Notes: generated by a model not told the origin, from the letters alone. DNA of 64,000 nt from Clostridia bacterium (GCA_900770255.1 CAAGJN010000027.1:1-64000); one strand, 5' to 3'; shown: positions 46,034-55,499, numbered from the stretch's first letter. A program made the numbers and translations.

Positions 46034-47947
46034 TTAGAAATCAAGCCAGCCGGCAGCATCCGCGTCCGAGGGCATACGCCAATCGCCTCGGGGCGAAAGG
46101 CTGACGGAGCCGACCTTCGGGCCGTCCGGTATGCAGGAGCGCTTGAACTGCTGCGAGAAGAAGCGTCTGATGAAGAGTCTGAGCCAGCCCTCGAGCTGCT
46201 CGCGCGTATATACCCCGTCAAACGCGCGGCAAGCCATGAACATGAGCTTCTCGGGCGAAACGCCGAAGCGCTGGAAATGATAGAGGAAGAAATCGTGCAC
46301 CTCATACGGGCCGAGCGTATCCTCGGTCTTCTGGGCTATCCCGCCCTGCTTATCCGGCGGCAAAAGCTCGGGGCTGACGGGCGTAGCAAGGATCTCTCTG
46401 AGCACTTCTCCGAGCTCGCCGCCGCGCTCATCCGCCACGAAGCCGACGAGGTAACGCACCAGCGTCTTGGGCACGGAGCAGTTGACCCCGTACATACTCA
46501 TATGGTCTGCGTTATAGGTGCACCAGCCGAGCGCAAGCTCCGACAGATCGCCCGTACCGACGAGCAGCGCACCCTCCTTGTTGGCGGTGTCCATGAGTAT
46601 CTGCGTGCGCTCGCGCGCCTGAACATTTTCATAGGTGACATCAAGCACGTTCATATCATGGCCTATGTCCTGCATATGCTGAGTACACGCGGGGACGATA
46701 TCGATATCGCGCAGGCTGGCGCCGATGCACTCGGTGAGAGTGACCGCACTCGACTTTGTTCTTTTCGTGGTGCCGAAGCCCGGCATGGTGATACATATGA
46801 TATTTTTCTTCGGCAGCCCGAGCAGGTCGAACGCCCTGTCAATGACAAGCAGCGCCAGCGCTGAGTCGAGCCCGCCAGAAATGCCGATCACGGCTTTTTG
46901 GAGCCCGATGTGCTCGAGCCTCTTTGCAAGCCCAGCCGATTGAATGTTGAATATTTCGGCGCAGCGCTCACGTCGCACGCGCTCGTCGGACGGTACGAAC
47001 GGGTGAGCGTCAAATTGCCTGTCAATATTCTGCTCGCCGAGCGGCGGCAGGGTGATATTGATCCTGCGGACATCGGGATCGGCATAGAAATTTGCATTGT
47101 CATAAAATTCGCTGCTGCGGCGCAGAGCCTCGAGCTTCCTTATATCCACGCACGCGGTGACGATAGAGCCATTTCTCTCAAAGCGGTCGTTTTTGGCGAG
47201 AATGCCGCCGTTCTCGGCTATGGTACACGCGCCGGAGAAAACAAGATCCGTCGTGCTCTCGCCGACTCCCGCAGAGGAGTAGACATAACCGCAGTAGCAG
47301 CGCGCGCTCGTCTGCTCGATAAGGCTCAGACGAAAGTCGTTCTTCGTGACCATCTCATTCGAGGCGGAAATATTGACGAGTATATTTGCACCGCTCAGAG
47401 CGAGTACGGTTCCGGGCGAAACGGGCACCCACATATCCTCGCATATCTCGACGCCTATCACAGCGCCGTTGTCGGCGCAGAACAGCATCGAGCCAAACGG
47501 CACCTCGCTCCCGCAGAGCTTCACGCTTTCGCACACAGGCTCGGCGCCCGGCGCGAAGTGGCGCTTTTCATAAAATTCGTTGTAGTTTGGCAGATAGCTC
47601 TTCGGAACAACGCCGAGCAGTCTTCCGCTCTGGAACACGGCGGCGCAGTTGAAAAGCCTGCCGCGCACGCGCACGGGCAGTCCCGCGATCACAAGCGCAC
47701 CGAACTCAGCGCACTCCTCAATGAGCCTGCCCAGGGCGTTTTCGGCGTTCTCGATAAGCCTGTCCTGAGAGAACAGATCGGAGCAGGTATATCCGGTGAT
47801 ACACAGCTCCGGCAGGGCTATCACCTGCGCGCCCGCGCCCGCTGCACACTTTATCAGCGGCAGCATATTATCGACATTTTTATCGGCAGCCCCTACCGTT
47901 ACGCGCGGGCAGACGGCTGCGGTCTTTACAAATCCGAAGTCTGTCAA
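46034..47947 (-). CDS. nadE: Glutamine-dependent NAD+ synthetase
   Basis: A 637-residue two-domain enzyme that amidates nicotinic acid adenine dinucleotide to NAD+. The N-terminal nitrilase-type glutaminase carries its Glu-Lys-Cys triad in ALPELCITGY, VVPKSYLPNYNEF and GVEICEDMWVP. The C-terminal synthetase has the PP-loop AVIGISGGLDSALALLV at about residue 348. The length matches the eukaryote-like and Mycobacterium form. It heads a minus-strand operon with a foldase-like lipoprotein and a nitroreductase, and is divergent from the alanine symporter. Confidence 0.95.
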   Translation of the reverse strand: MTDFGFVKTAAVCPRVTVGAADKNVDNMLPLIKCAAGAGAQVIALPELCITGYTCSDLFSQDRLIENAENALGRLIEECAEFGALVIAGLPVRVRGRLFNCAAVFQSGRLLGVVPKSYLPNYNEFYEKRHFAPGAEPVCESVKLCGSEVPFGSMLFCADNGAVIGVEICEDMWVPVSPGTVLALSGANILVNISASNEMVTKNDFRLSLIEQTSARCYCGYVYSSAGVGESTTDLVFSGACTIAENGGILAKNDRFERNGSIVTACVDIRKLEALRRSSEFYDNANFYADPDVRRINITLPPLGEQNIDRQFDAHPFVPSDERVRRERCAEIFNIQSAGLAKRLEHIGLQKAVIGISGGLDSALALLVIDRAFDLLGLPKKNIICITMPGFGTTKRTKSSAVTLTECIGASLRDIDIVPACTQHMQDIGHDMNVLDVTYENVQARERTQILMDTANKEGALLVGTGDLSELALGWCTYNADHMSMYGVNCSVPKTLVRYLVGFVADERGGELGEVLREILATPVSPELLPPDKQGGIAQKTEDTLGPYEVHDFFLYHFQRFGVSPEKLMFMACRAFDGVYTREQLEGWLRLFIRRFFSQQFKRSCIPDGPKVGSVSLSPRGDWRMPSDADAAGWLDF

Positions 47948-48049
47948 AAGGCATCACTTCTCCTTAGATACTGATAGCTGCTTATACAAATTATAGTATA
48001 TACCAATTTGCCCTTTAAATCAATCCCTTTGCATTTCGGAGATGAACCT

Positions 48050-49387
48050 ATGACCTCTCTGCTTTCGCTCGTAAGCTCAATAAACTCCGTCCTCTGGGGC
48101 GCGCCGCTGCTCGTGATGTTCACGGGCACGGGGCTGCTGCTGAGCGCGCGCTCCGGTTTTTTTCAGCTGACCCACATACGCATCTGGATGAGCGCAACCC
48201 TCGGCAGCATCTTCAAGAGGAGCGCGCGGCAGTCGTCCGAGGGCTCGATATCACAGCGGCAGGCTCTCACGGCGGCTCTCGCCGCGTGCATGGGCACTGG
48301 CAACATCGTCGGCGTGGCTACCGCGCTCTCGGCCGGCGGCGCGGGCGCCGTGTTCTGGATGGTAATAAGTGCCGTAATCGGCATGATGAGCGCGTGCTGT
48401 GAAAACATTCTCGGCATCAAATACCGCTACCGTGACGAAAACGGCGAGTGGATGGGCGGCGCGTTCGTATATATGGAGCGCGGACTGGGCTTCAAACGGA
48501 TGGCAAAGGTTTTCTGCGTACTGCTTGTCATAGCGTCGCTCGGCATCGGCAACATGACGCAGTCAAACGCGGCGGCCCTCTCGCTTAAGGGCACCTTCGG
48601 GATCTCTCCGATTATCACGGGCGCGGTGCTCGCCCTGGGCGTTTTCGCCGTGACCGCAGGCGGGCTCAAGAGGATCGCCGCGGCCGCCGAAAAGATCATT
48701 CCGGCAATGACGGCGCTGTTTATTCTCGCAAGCTTCGCGGTGATCGTCAAAAACTTCCGCGCTGTCCCCTCGGCCTTCTCGCGCATCTTCTCCGAGGCCT
48801 TTTCGCTCAGAGCCGCCGCAGGCGGCGCGGCGGGCTACGGGATAAAGCAGGCGGTGCGCTACGGCGTGGCGCGCGGCGTATTTTCAAATGAGGCGGGACT
48901 CGGCAGCAACGCGATCATTCACGCCGCCGCAGACACCGATTCCCCCGCCGAGCAGGGCTACTGGGGCATACTTGAGGTTTTTCTCGATACGGTAGTCATG
49001 TGCACGGTGACCGCCCTGACTATTCTCGTCTCCGGCGTGCCGACGGACACTGGCGACGGAGCGCTGATGTGCGCCTCGGCGTTTTCCACGGTGTTCGGCA
49101 GGCTCGGCGGGATATTTGTAACGGTCAGCATCTGCGTTTTCGCCTTCGCCACGCTCATCGGCTGGTCATACTACGGGCGCCGCGGGCTCGAATATCTGCT
49201 CGGCGCGCGCTCGGCAAAAATATATAACGTTATCTATTCTGCGGCCGTGTTCGTCGGGTGCATCTCGCAGCTCGAGCTCATCTGGGAGCTCGCGGACCTT
49301 GCAAACGCGCTCATGGCGGTGCCGAACCTTATTTCACTCTGCCTGCTCTCGGGCGAGGCGACAAAAGAACTAAAAAAAGTTGCGTAA
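48050..49387 (+). CDS. Sodium:alanine symporter family protein
   Basis: A 445-residue AgcS-family amino acid:cation symporter with about ten membrane segments. The signatures are ACMGTGNIVGVATALSAGG, the GGAFVYMERGLG loop and GVFSNEAGLGS. It probably takes up alanine or glycine with Na+. The ATG at 48050 has GGAGATG upstream; the in-frame TTG at 48008 does not. No linked metabolic gene is present. Confidence 0.9.
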   Translation: MTSLLSLVSSINSVLWGAPLLVMFTGTGLLLSARSGFFQLTHIRIWMSATLGSIFKRSARQSSEGSISQRQALTAALAACMGTGNIVGVATALSAGGAGAVFWMVISAVIGMMSACCENILGIKYRYRDENGEWMGGAFVYMERGLGFKRMAKVFCVLLVIASLGIGNMTQSNAAALSLKGTFGISPIITGAVLALGVFAVTAGGLKRIAAAAEKIIPAMTALFILASFAVIVKNFRAVPSAFSRIFSEAFSLRAAAGGAAGYGIKQAVRYGVARGVFSNEAGLGSNAIIHAAADTDSPAEQGYWGILEVFLDTVVMCTVTALTILVSGVPTDTGDGALMCASAFSTVFGRLGGIFVTVSICVFAFATLIGWSYYGRRGLEYLLGARSAKIYNVIYSAAVFVGCISQLELIWELADLANALMAVPNLISLCLLSGEATKELKKVA

Positions 49388-49473
49388 AGTCATATCCCGG
49401 CTGAGATAACGGTATTGATTTATTGATATAATGTTTGTATAATAGTATGAGGATCAGCTCCCGGAGTGGTTTC

Positions 49474-50202
49474 ATGCCAGATTTTTTATGTGACCTGCAT
49501 ATTCATTCATGTCTGTCGCCCTGCGGCGACGGAGAGATGACGCCCTATAACCTTGTCAACATGGCAAAGGTGATGGGGCTTGATATTCTTGCGCTGACCG
49601 ACCACAACTCCTCACTAAACTGCCCTGCGGCTGCAAAAGCGGCGCGTCAGGCGGGGATAGCGTTTATTCCCGGCATGGAGCTGACTACCTCAGAGGAGGT
49701 TCACGTCGTATATCTCTTTCCCGAGGTCGACGCGGCGCTGGAGTTTTCTTCCTACATCTCGCAGCACATGCCGAAAATAAAGAACCGGCTCGACCTGTTC
49801 GGAGAACAGCTTATCATGGACGACGGGGACGGCGTGCTCGGAAGCGAAGAAAATCTGCTGAGCACGGCGAGCTCTATTTCAATCAGCGAGACGGCCGCTC
49901 TCGCAGACCGTTTCGGCGGGGTCTGCTACCCCGCGCATGTCGACCGCCCATCGTTCAGCGTCACAGCGAACCTCGGCTCATTCGATGAGAGCTGGGGCTT
50001 TAAATGCGCCGAGCTGTCGCGCTTTGCAGACGAGGACAAGCTCAAGGGCGATCACCCGCTGCTCAGAAGCATGAGGCTCTTGCGCGCCTCCGACGCGCAC
50101 TGCCTTGAGAACATAGCCGCGTGCATCACAACGCTCGAGCTGCATGAGTGTTCCGCAGAAGCAGTTATAGGGCTGCTGAAAAGCTACCCGTCCGGCAAAT
50201 AA
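49474..50202 (+). CDS. PHP-domain phosphoesterase
   Basis: A 242-residue protein of the PHP metal-dependent phosphoesterase superfamily. It has CDLHIHSCLSPCGDGEM, LALTDHNSS, FIPGMELTTSEEVHVVYLF, CYPAHVDRPS and LRASDAHCLENI, which carry the metal-binding His and Asp residues in the usual order. Substrates of such stand-alone PHP proteins are unknown to me; nucleotides are likely. The ATG at 49474 has CGGAG eight bases upstream, and TATAAT at 49438 is a fitting -10 element. It precedes the hydrogenase operon and in Clostridia often lies beside it. Confidence 0.86.
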   Translation: MPDFLCDLHIHSCLSPCGDGEMTPYNLVNMAKVMGLDILALTDHNSSLNCPAAAKAARQAGIAFIPGMELTTSEEVHVVYLFPEVDAALEFSSYISQHMPKIKNRLDLFGEQLIMDDGDGVLGSEENLLSTASSISISETAALADRFGGVCYPAHVDRPSFSVTANLGSFDESWGFKCAELSRFADEDKLKGDHPLLRSMRLLRASDAHCLENIAACITTLELHECSAEAVIGLLKSYPSGK

Positions 50203-50272
50203 CAAATAAAATAATTGGCATATAGTTTATCGATAAAAATCTCTTCAAAGTATAGAAATTCGGAGAAACACA

Positions 50273-50281
50273 TGATATAAT
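50273..50281 (+). promoter_or_regulatory. Extended -10 promoter of the hnd operon
   Basis: TGATATAAT, an extended -10 element. A -35 at 17 bp (TAGAAA) is weak. Confidence 0.55.
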
Positions 50282-50294
50282 TACTCTTAATGTG

Positions 50295-50326
50295 AAAAAG
50301 GACGCGCTTTCGCGCCTTTTTGCCCG
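50295..50326 (+). promoter_or_regulatory. Terminator-like hairpin in the hydrogenase leader
   Basis: AAAAAGG-CGCG (50295 on) pairs with CGCG-CCTTTTT (to 50321) about 8 nt after the predicted transcription start. It has the form of an intrinsic terminator and lies before the first gene, as in the glnA and pyrG leaders. Confidence 0.55.
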
Positions 50327-50367
50327 CATATTACTCTTTTTCAACAACCAAGGAGGGAAAGGCTTCA

Positions 50368-50868
50368 ATGCTCAAAAAAATCAGTAAGATACCTTTTTCC
50401 GGCACTCCGGAGCAGGAGGCGCAGCTCAAAGCTGTCATTGCGGAATGCAAGGACGACAAGAGCCTGCTCATGCACGTCATGCAGGAGGCGCAGCTGATCT
50501 ACGGCTATCTTCCGTTTGAAGTTCAGGTGATGATCGCTGAGGGAATGGACATTCCGCTCGAAAAGGTATACGGCGTATCAACTTTCTACGCCCAGTTTGC
50601 ACTCAGTCCCAAAGGCCGCTTCAACATCTCGGTATGTCTCGGCACCGCCTGCTATGTCAAAGGCTCGCAGGCGATCCTCGACAAGATCAGTGAGAGACTC
50701 GGCATCGGCCCCGGCGAATGCAGCGATGACGCATGCTTCTCCTTAGAGGCCTGCCGCTGCATCGGCGCGTGCGGACTTGCTCCTGTCATGACCGTCAACG
50801 ACGACGTCTACGGCAGACTCACACCCGATCAGATCGACGGTATACTTGACAAGTACCTCAACGCCTGA
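50368..50868 (+). CDS. hndA: Bifurcating hydrogenase subunit HndA (NuoE-like)
   Basis: A 166-residue thioredoxin-like [2Fe-2S] protein of the NuoE/HydC family. Four cluster cysteines are seen in VCLGTACYVKG (Cys plus neighbours) and LEACRCIGACGLAP. It relays electrons between the flavin subunit and the catalytic subunit of the NAD(P)-linked [FeFe]-hydrogenase. The ATG at 50368 has AAGGAGGG upstream. First gene of hndA-HATPase-hndB-hndC-hndD. Confidence 0.92.
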   Translation: MLKKISKIPFSGTPEQEAQLKAVIAECKDDKSLLMHVMQEAQLIYGYLPFEVQVMIAEGMDIPLEKVYGVSTFYAQFALSPKGRFNISVCLGTACYVKGSQAILDKISERLGIGPGECSDDACFSLEACRCIGACGLAPVMTVNDDVYGRLTPDQIDGILDKYLNA

Positions 50869-50873
50869 CCGCC

Positions 50874-51413
50874 ATGCGTGAGCTCTCTCTCAATATTCTC
50901 GATATAGCCCAGAACTCCATCTCCGCCGGAGCTTCGCTGATAATCGTAGAAGTGAACGAGGATACCGCCGGGCACACAATGACCATTACGGTATCTGACA
51001 ACGGCTGCGGCATGGATGAGGAACAGCTGAGAAATGTCTGCGACCCGTTTTTCACAACGCGCACCACAAGAAAGGTCGGCATGGGCATACCGCTGTTCCG
51101 GCTGGCAGCCGAGCAGACGGGCGGAAGCCTGACTGTAAGTTCGAAAAAGGGCGTCGGCACTAAGACATCGGCCGTGTTTCACACGGACAGCATCGATTTC
51201 ACGCCCCTCGGGGACATAACCTCGACCGTGACGATGCTCATCTCGATGAACACGGACAGGGATTTTGTCTACCGCCGTTCAAGAGACGGCCAAAGCTTTG
51301 AGCTCGACACGAGAGAGATCAAAAAGATCCTCGACGGCGTGCCGCTCGACAATCCCGATGTAGTGCAGTGGATGACCGAATATATCGAAGAGAACACAGC
51401 GCAGCTCAAATAA
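50874..51413 (+). CDS. HATPase_c-domain protein of the hydrogenase operon
   Basis: A 179-residue stand-alone GHKL ATPase domain. The N-box is in LNILDIAQNSISAGA, G1 in VSDNGCGMDEEQL and G2 in KVGMGIPLFRLAAEQTGG. There is no histidine phosphoacceptor or sensor region, so it resembles anti-sigma-type or orphan kinase modules. Genes like this recur between the NuoE-like and ferredoxin-like subunits of clostridial hnd/hyd operons, which suggests a regulatory or assembly role. It starts five bases after hndA without a clear ribosome site. Confidence 0.85.
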   Translation: MRELSLNILDIAQNSISAGASLIIVEVNEDTAGHTMTITVSDNGCGMDEEQLRNVCDPFFTTRTTRKVGMGIPLFRLAAEQTGGSLTVSSKKGVGTKTSAVFHTDSIDFTPLGDITSTVTMLISMNTDRDFVYRRSRDGQSFELDTREIKKILDGVPLDNPDVVQWMTEYIEENTAQLK

Positions 51414-51455
51414 ATGCTTAACACACGGCGGTCACCGCCGGGAAAGGAAATTACT

Positions 51456-51827
51456 ATGAAATCACTTGCTGAACTCAATGCAATAAGAGATAAAGCGAAA
51501 GCCACCATGAACGTCCGTGAGGACAATGCGGACTCCGTGCGCATCCTCGTCGGCATGGCCACCTGCGGCATCGCCGCGGGCGCAAAGCCCGTGCTCACCG
51601 CCCTCGTTGACGAGATCGCCCGCCGCAATCTGAGCCACGTCACCGTCGCTCAGACCGGCTGCATCGGTATGTGCCAGTATGAGCCGATCGTAGAGGTGCT
51701 CGAGCCCGGCAAAGAAAAAGTAACCTATGTCAAGGTCACGCCCGAGATGGTCGCGCGCATAGTCAGCGATCACATAGTCAACGGCAACCCCGTGACCGAA
51801 TACACAGTCGGCGCTATCGCCAAATAA
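51456..51827 (+). CDS. hndB: Hydrogenase subunit HndB ([2Fe-2S] ferredoxin-like)
   Basis: A 123-residue thioredoxin-like [2Fe-2S] protein. The cluster cysteines are in RILVGMATCGIAAGAKP and QTGCIGMCQYEP. It corresponds to HndB of the Desulfovibrio NADP-reducing hydrogenase, an electron-relay subunit. The ATG at 51456 has AAAGGAA upstream; an ATG at 51414 right after the previous stop lacks one. It lies 15 bp before hndC. Confidence 0.9.
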   Translation: MKSLAELNAIRDKAKATMNVREDNADSVRILVGMATCGIAAGAKPVLTALVDEIARRNLSHVTVAQTGCIGMCQYEPIVEVLEPGKEKVTYVKVTPEMVARIVSDHIVNGNPVTEYTVGAIAK

Positions 51828-51842
51828 CAAGGAGGGAAATCA

Positions 51843-53654
51843 ATGTATCGTTCACACGTTCTTGTCTGCGGCGGTACCGGCTGTACGTCCTCTCACAGTG
51901 CAGAGATCATTGCTGAGTTTGAAAAAGAGATAGCCGAAAAGGGTCTCGCAGACGAAATCAAGGTCATCAGGACAGGCTGCTTCGGCCTGTGCGCTCTGGG
52001 CCCGATCGTCGTCGTATATCCCGAGGGTGCATTCTACAGCCAGATCAAGGTCGAGGATGTTCCCGAGATAGTTGACGAGCATCTGATCAAGGGCAGGATA
52101 GTCAAGCATCTGCTCTATGATGACACCGTTGCAGGCGAAACGGTAAAGAGCCTCAACGAGACTCAGTTCTACAAAAAGCAGAAGAGAGTCGCGCTGCGTA
52201 ACTGCGGCGTTATCGACCCCGAAAACATCAACGAATACATAGCCATGGACGGCTATCAGGCACTTGCAAAGTGCCTGACTGAATACACCCCAGAGCAGGT
52301 CATCCAGATCGTCAAGGACTCCGGCCTGCGCGGCAGAGGCGGCGGCGGCTTCCCGACCGGCCTGAAATGGAGCTTCACGAGCAAGAACAAGGCCGATCAG
52401 AAATACGTCGTGTGCAACGCCGACGAGGGCGACCCGGGCGCGTTCATGGATCGTTCCGTGCTCGAGGGCGACCCGCACTGCATTGTCGAGGCAATGGCCA
52501 TCTGCGGCTACGCTACCGGCGCAACCGAGGGCTACATCTATGTGCGCGCAGAGTACCCGATCGCAGTCAAGCGCCTCCAGATCGCCATCAAGCAGGCTCG
52601 CGAGCTCGGACTGCTCGGCAAGAACATATTTGACAGCGGCTTCGATTTCGACCTGCACATCAGGCTCGGCGCAGGCGCGTTCGTCTGCGGCGAGGAGACG
52701 GCACTGATGACCTCAATCGAGGGCAACCGCGGCGAGCCGCGTCCGAGGCCTCCGTTCCCGGCGGAAAAGGGCCTGTTCGGCAAGCCCACGACCGAGAACA
52801 ACGTCGAAACCTTTGCCAATATCCCGCAGATCATCCTGCACGGCGCGGAGAGTTTTGCGTCGATGGGTACTGAGCGCTCCAAGGGCACCAAGGTCTTTGC
52901 GCTCGGCGGCAACATCAAGCACACCGGCCTCGTTGAGATCCCGATGGGCACCACCCTGCGTGAGATCGTCGAGGACATCGGCGGCGGCATTCCGAACGGC
53001 AGAAAGTTCAAGGCTGCCCAGACCGGCGGCCCCTCCGGCGGATGTATACCCGCTAGCCTTATGGACACCGAGATCGACTATGACAACCTCACCGCTATCG
53101 GCTGCATGATGGGCTCGGGCGGACTTATCGTCATGGATGACAGCAACTGCATGGTCGATATAGCCAAATTCTTCCTCGACTTCACCGTTGACGAGTCCTG
53201 CGGAAAGTGCTCCCCCTGCCGTATCGGCACAAGGAGGATGCAGGAACTGCTCGAGAAGATAATCGCCGGCAAGGCCTCTCTCGAGGATCTGGACAAGCTC
53301 GAGGAGCTCGCCCACTATATCAAGGAGAACTCGCTTTGCGGCCTCGGCCAGACTGCGCCGAACCCGGTTCTCGCAACGCTCAAGTTCTTCCGTGAAGAGT
53401 ATATTGCCCACATCGTCGATAAAAAGTGCCCCGCCGGCGTATGTAAGGCTCTGCTCAGCTTCAAGATAGACAAGGATCTGTGCATCGGCTGCGGCCTTTG
53501 TGCAAGAAACTGCCCCGTCTCGGCGATCGGCAAGACCGATTATGTCGCAGAGGGCCATAAGCTGCCTTCGTATGAGATAGATACTTCGAAGTGCATCAAG
53601 TGCGGCGTCTGCATGGAAAACTGCAAGCGCGCCAAGGCTATCAGCAAAAGTTGA
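51843..53654 (+). CDS. hndC: Hydrogenase flavoprotein subunit HndC (NuoF-like)
   Basis: A 603-residue FMN and NAD(P)-binding subunit, the probable site of electron bifurcation. Order of domains: a thioredoxin-like [2Fe-2S] region (about 1-100; VCGGTGCTSS, GCFGLCALGP), the NuoF core with GLRGRGGGGFPTGLKW (NADH-binding) and NADEGDPGAFMDR (FMN), the CGKCSPCRIGTRRM [4Fe-4S] motif, and a C-terminal 2x[4Fe-4S] ferredoxin (CIGCGLCARNCP, CIKCGVCMENC). It matches HydB/HndC in length and order. It lies in the operon 20 bp before hndD. Confidence 0.95.
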   Translation: MYRSHVLVCGGTGCTSSHSAEIIAEFEKEIAEKGLADEIKVIRTGCFGLCALGPIVVVYPEGAFYSQIKVEDVPEIVDEHLIKGRIVKHLLYDDTVAGETVKSLNETQFYKKQKRVALRNCGVIDPENINEYIAMDGYQALAKCLTEYTPEQVIQIVKDSGLRGRGGGGFPTGLKWSFTSKNKADQKYVVCNADEGDPGAFMDRSVLEGDPHCIVEAMAICGYATGATEGYIYVRAEYPIAVKRLQIAIKQARELGLLGKNIFDSGFDFDLHIRLGAGAFVCGEETALMTSIEGNRGEPRPRPPFPAEKGLFGKPTTENNVETFANIPQIILHGAESFASMGTERSKGTKVFALGGNIKHTGLVEIPMGTTLREIVEDIGGGIPNGRKFKAAQTGGPSGGCIPASLMDTEIDYDNLTAIGCMMGSGGLIVMDDSNCMVDIAKFFLDFTVDESCGKCSPCRIGTRRMQELLEKIIAGKASLEDLDKLEELAHYIKENSLCGLGQTAPNPVLATLKFFREEYIAHIVDKKCPAGVCKALLSFKIDKDLCIGCGLCARNCPVSAIGKTDYVAEGHKLPSYEIDTSKCIKCGVCMENCKRAKAISKS

Positions 53655-53674
53655 GAAAGGAGGGCGTAAGATAA

Positions 53675-55417
53675 ATGGAAATGGTAAATATAAAAATAAA
53701 CAACATGCCCCTGAGCGTACCCAAGGGCATATCCATCCTTGAGGCGGCACGCACCGCCGGAATAGAGATCCCGACCCTCTGCTACCTCAAGAAAATAAAC
53801 GAAATCGGCGCATGCCGCATCTGCATGGTCGAGGTCAAGGGCGCCCGCTCGCTCGTGACCGCCTGCGTCTACCCCGTAAACGAGGGCATGGAGATCTTCA
53901 CGAACACAGAGCGCGTGCGCAAGAGCCGCAAGCTCACTCTGGAGCTTATTCTCTCCACCCACGACAAAAAATGTCTCTCCTGCATACGCAGCGGAACCTG
54001 CGAGCTTCAGCAGCTCTGCAAGGAGTTCGGCGTTGATGATGAGAACTACTTTGAGGGCGCAAACCCCGTTCATGAGTACGACGACTCCGCAATACACATG
54101 ATCAGAGACAACGGCAAGTGCATACTCTGCCGCCGCTGTGTGGCCGCGTGCCAGGCGCAGCACATCTCTGTTATCGGCGCCAACGCCCGCGGCTTTGACA
54201 CCCACATCGGCTCCGCCTTTGAAAAGCCGCTCGACTCCGTCGCGTGCGTCTCCTGCGGCCAGTGCATAGTCAACTGCCCGACCGGCGCGATATATGAGAA
54301 GGACGACACTGCAAAGGTTCTCGAGGCAATCAACGATCCCGAAAAGTACGTCGTCGTCCACACCGCTCCGTCTATCCGCGTCACGCTCGGCGAGTGCTTC
54401 GGAATGCACATCGGCACGAACGTCCAGGGCAAGATGGTCGCGGCGCTCAGAAGGCTGGGCTTCGACAAGGTATTTGACACGAACTTCGGCGCTGACCTGA
54501 CTATCGTCGAGGAGGCCAACGAGTTCCTCGGCAGAGTCAAAAACGGCGGCGTGCTGCCGATGATTACCTCCTGCTCCCCCGGATGGATCAAATACTGCGA
54601 GCACTACTATCCCGATATGCTCGATCATCTCTCGACCTGCAAATCCCCGCAGCAGATGTCCGGCGCTATCATAAAGACCTGGTATGCCGAGAAGATGGGC
54701 CTCGATCCGAAGGATATCGTCGTTGTCGGAATTATGCCCTGCACGGCGAAGAAATTTGAGACGAGGCGCGACGATCAGGCGGCCTCCGGCTATCCTGATG
54801 TTGACTACTCGCTGACCACCAGAGAGCTTGCACGAATGATCGAGAGCGCCGGCATATACTTCAAGCACCTGCCCGACGAGGAGTTCGACAATCCTCTGGG
54901 CGACTCCACGGGCGCCGCTGTTATCTTCGGCGCAACGGGCGGCGTTATGGAGGCGGCCCTCAGAACCGCAGTAGAAAAGCTCTCGGGCGAGGAACTGAAG
55001 AGCCTTGATTTCACCGAGGTGCGCGGCACCGACGGCATCAAGGAGGCTTCCTACACCGTCAACGGTATGGAGATCAAGGTCTGCGTAGTCAGCGGACTTG
55101 CGAACGCCAACGCCGTCATGGATAAGGTCAGAAACGGCACAGCCGACTATCACTTCATTGAGATCATGGGCTGCCCCGGCGGCTGCGTCAACGGCGGCGG
55201 CCAGCCGATCCAGCACGCGGTCGTGCGCAACTTCGTTGACCTCAGAGCGCGCAGAGCCGCCGCTCTTTACGAGGCGGACAAGGATATGCCCCTGCGCAAA
55301 TCTCATGAGAGTGAAGCCGTCAAGCGTCTGTACGACGAGTTCCTCGGCGAGCCCGGCAGCCACAAGGCGCATGAAGTGCTCCACACCTCGTATGTAGCAA
55401 GACCGAAATATAAATAA
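53675..55417 (+). CDS. hndD: [FeFe]-hydrogenase catalytic subunit HndD
   Basis: A 580-residue [FeFe]-hydrogenase. N-terminal [2Fe-2S] ferredoxin (C36, C47, C50, C64), a His-Cys3 [4Fe-4S] site in HDKKCLSCIRSGTC, two [4Fe-4S] sites (CILCRRCVAACQ, CVSCGQCIVNCP) and the H-cluster with motifs L1 TSCSPGWIKYC, L2 IMPCTAKKFE and L3 EIMGCPGGCVNGGGQP. With HndA-C it should couple H2 formation to NAD(P)H and ferredoxin, the usual route of fermentative H2 release. HydE/F/G maturases are not in the window. It is followed by a terminator. Confidence 0.96.
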   Translation: MEMVNIKINNMPLSVPKGISILEAARTAGIEIPTLCYLKKINEIGACRICMVEVKGARSLVTACVYPVNEGMEIFTNTERVRKSRKLTLELILSTHDKKCLSCIRSGTCELQQLCKEFGVDDENYFEGANPVHEYDDSAIHMIRDNGKCILCRRCVAACQAQHISVIGANARGFDTHIGSAFEKPLDSVACVSCGQCIVNCPTGAIYEKDDTAKVLEAINDPEKYVVVHTAPSIRVTLGECFGMHIGTNVQGKMVAALRRLGFDKVFDTNFGADLTIVEEANEFLGRVKNGGVLPMITSCSPGWIKYCEHYYPDMLDHLSTCKSPQQMSGAIIKTWYAEKMGLDPKDIVVVGIMPCTAKKFETRRDDQAASGYPDVDYSLTTRELARMIESAGIYFKHLPDEEFDNPLGDSTGAAVIFGATGGVMEAALRTAVEKLSGEELKSLDFTEVRGTDGIKEASYTVNGMEIKVCVVSGLANANAVMDKVRNGTADYHFIEIMGCPGGCVNGGGQPIQHAVVRNFVDLRARRAAALYEADKDMPLRKSHESEAVKRLYDEFLGEPGSHKAHEVLHTSYVARPKYK

Positions 55418-55427
55418 TTTCAGAAAA

Positions 55428-55460
55428 AGATCCCGTTTGCTCAAGCGGGATCTTTTTTTG
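55428..55460 (+). terminator. Terminator of the hnd operon
   Basis: AGATCCCGTTTG and CAAGCGGGATCT form a 12-base stem with a small loop, followed by seven T. Confidence 0.85.
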
Positions 55461-55471
55461 TAAAAAAGCAC

Positions 55472-55499
55472 TTGCTTTTTTAAATTTTCATGATATAAT
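55472..55499 (+). promoter_or_regulatory. Promoter before the 38-codon ORF / small RNA
   Basis: TTGCTT (55472-55477), 16-bp spacer, TATAAT (55494-55499). Confidence 0.6.
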
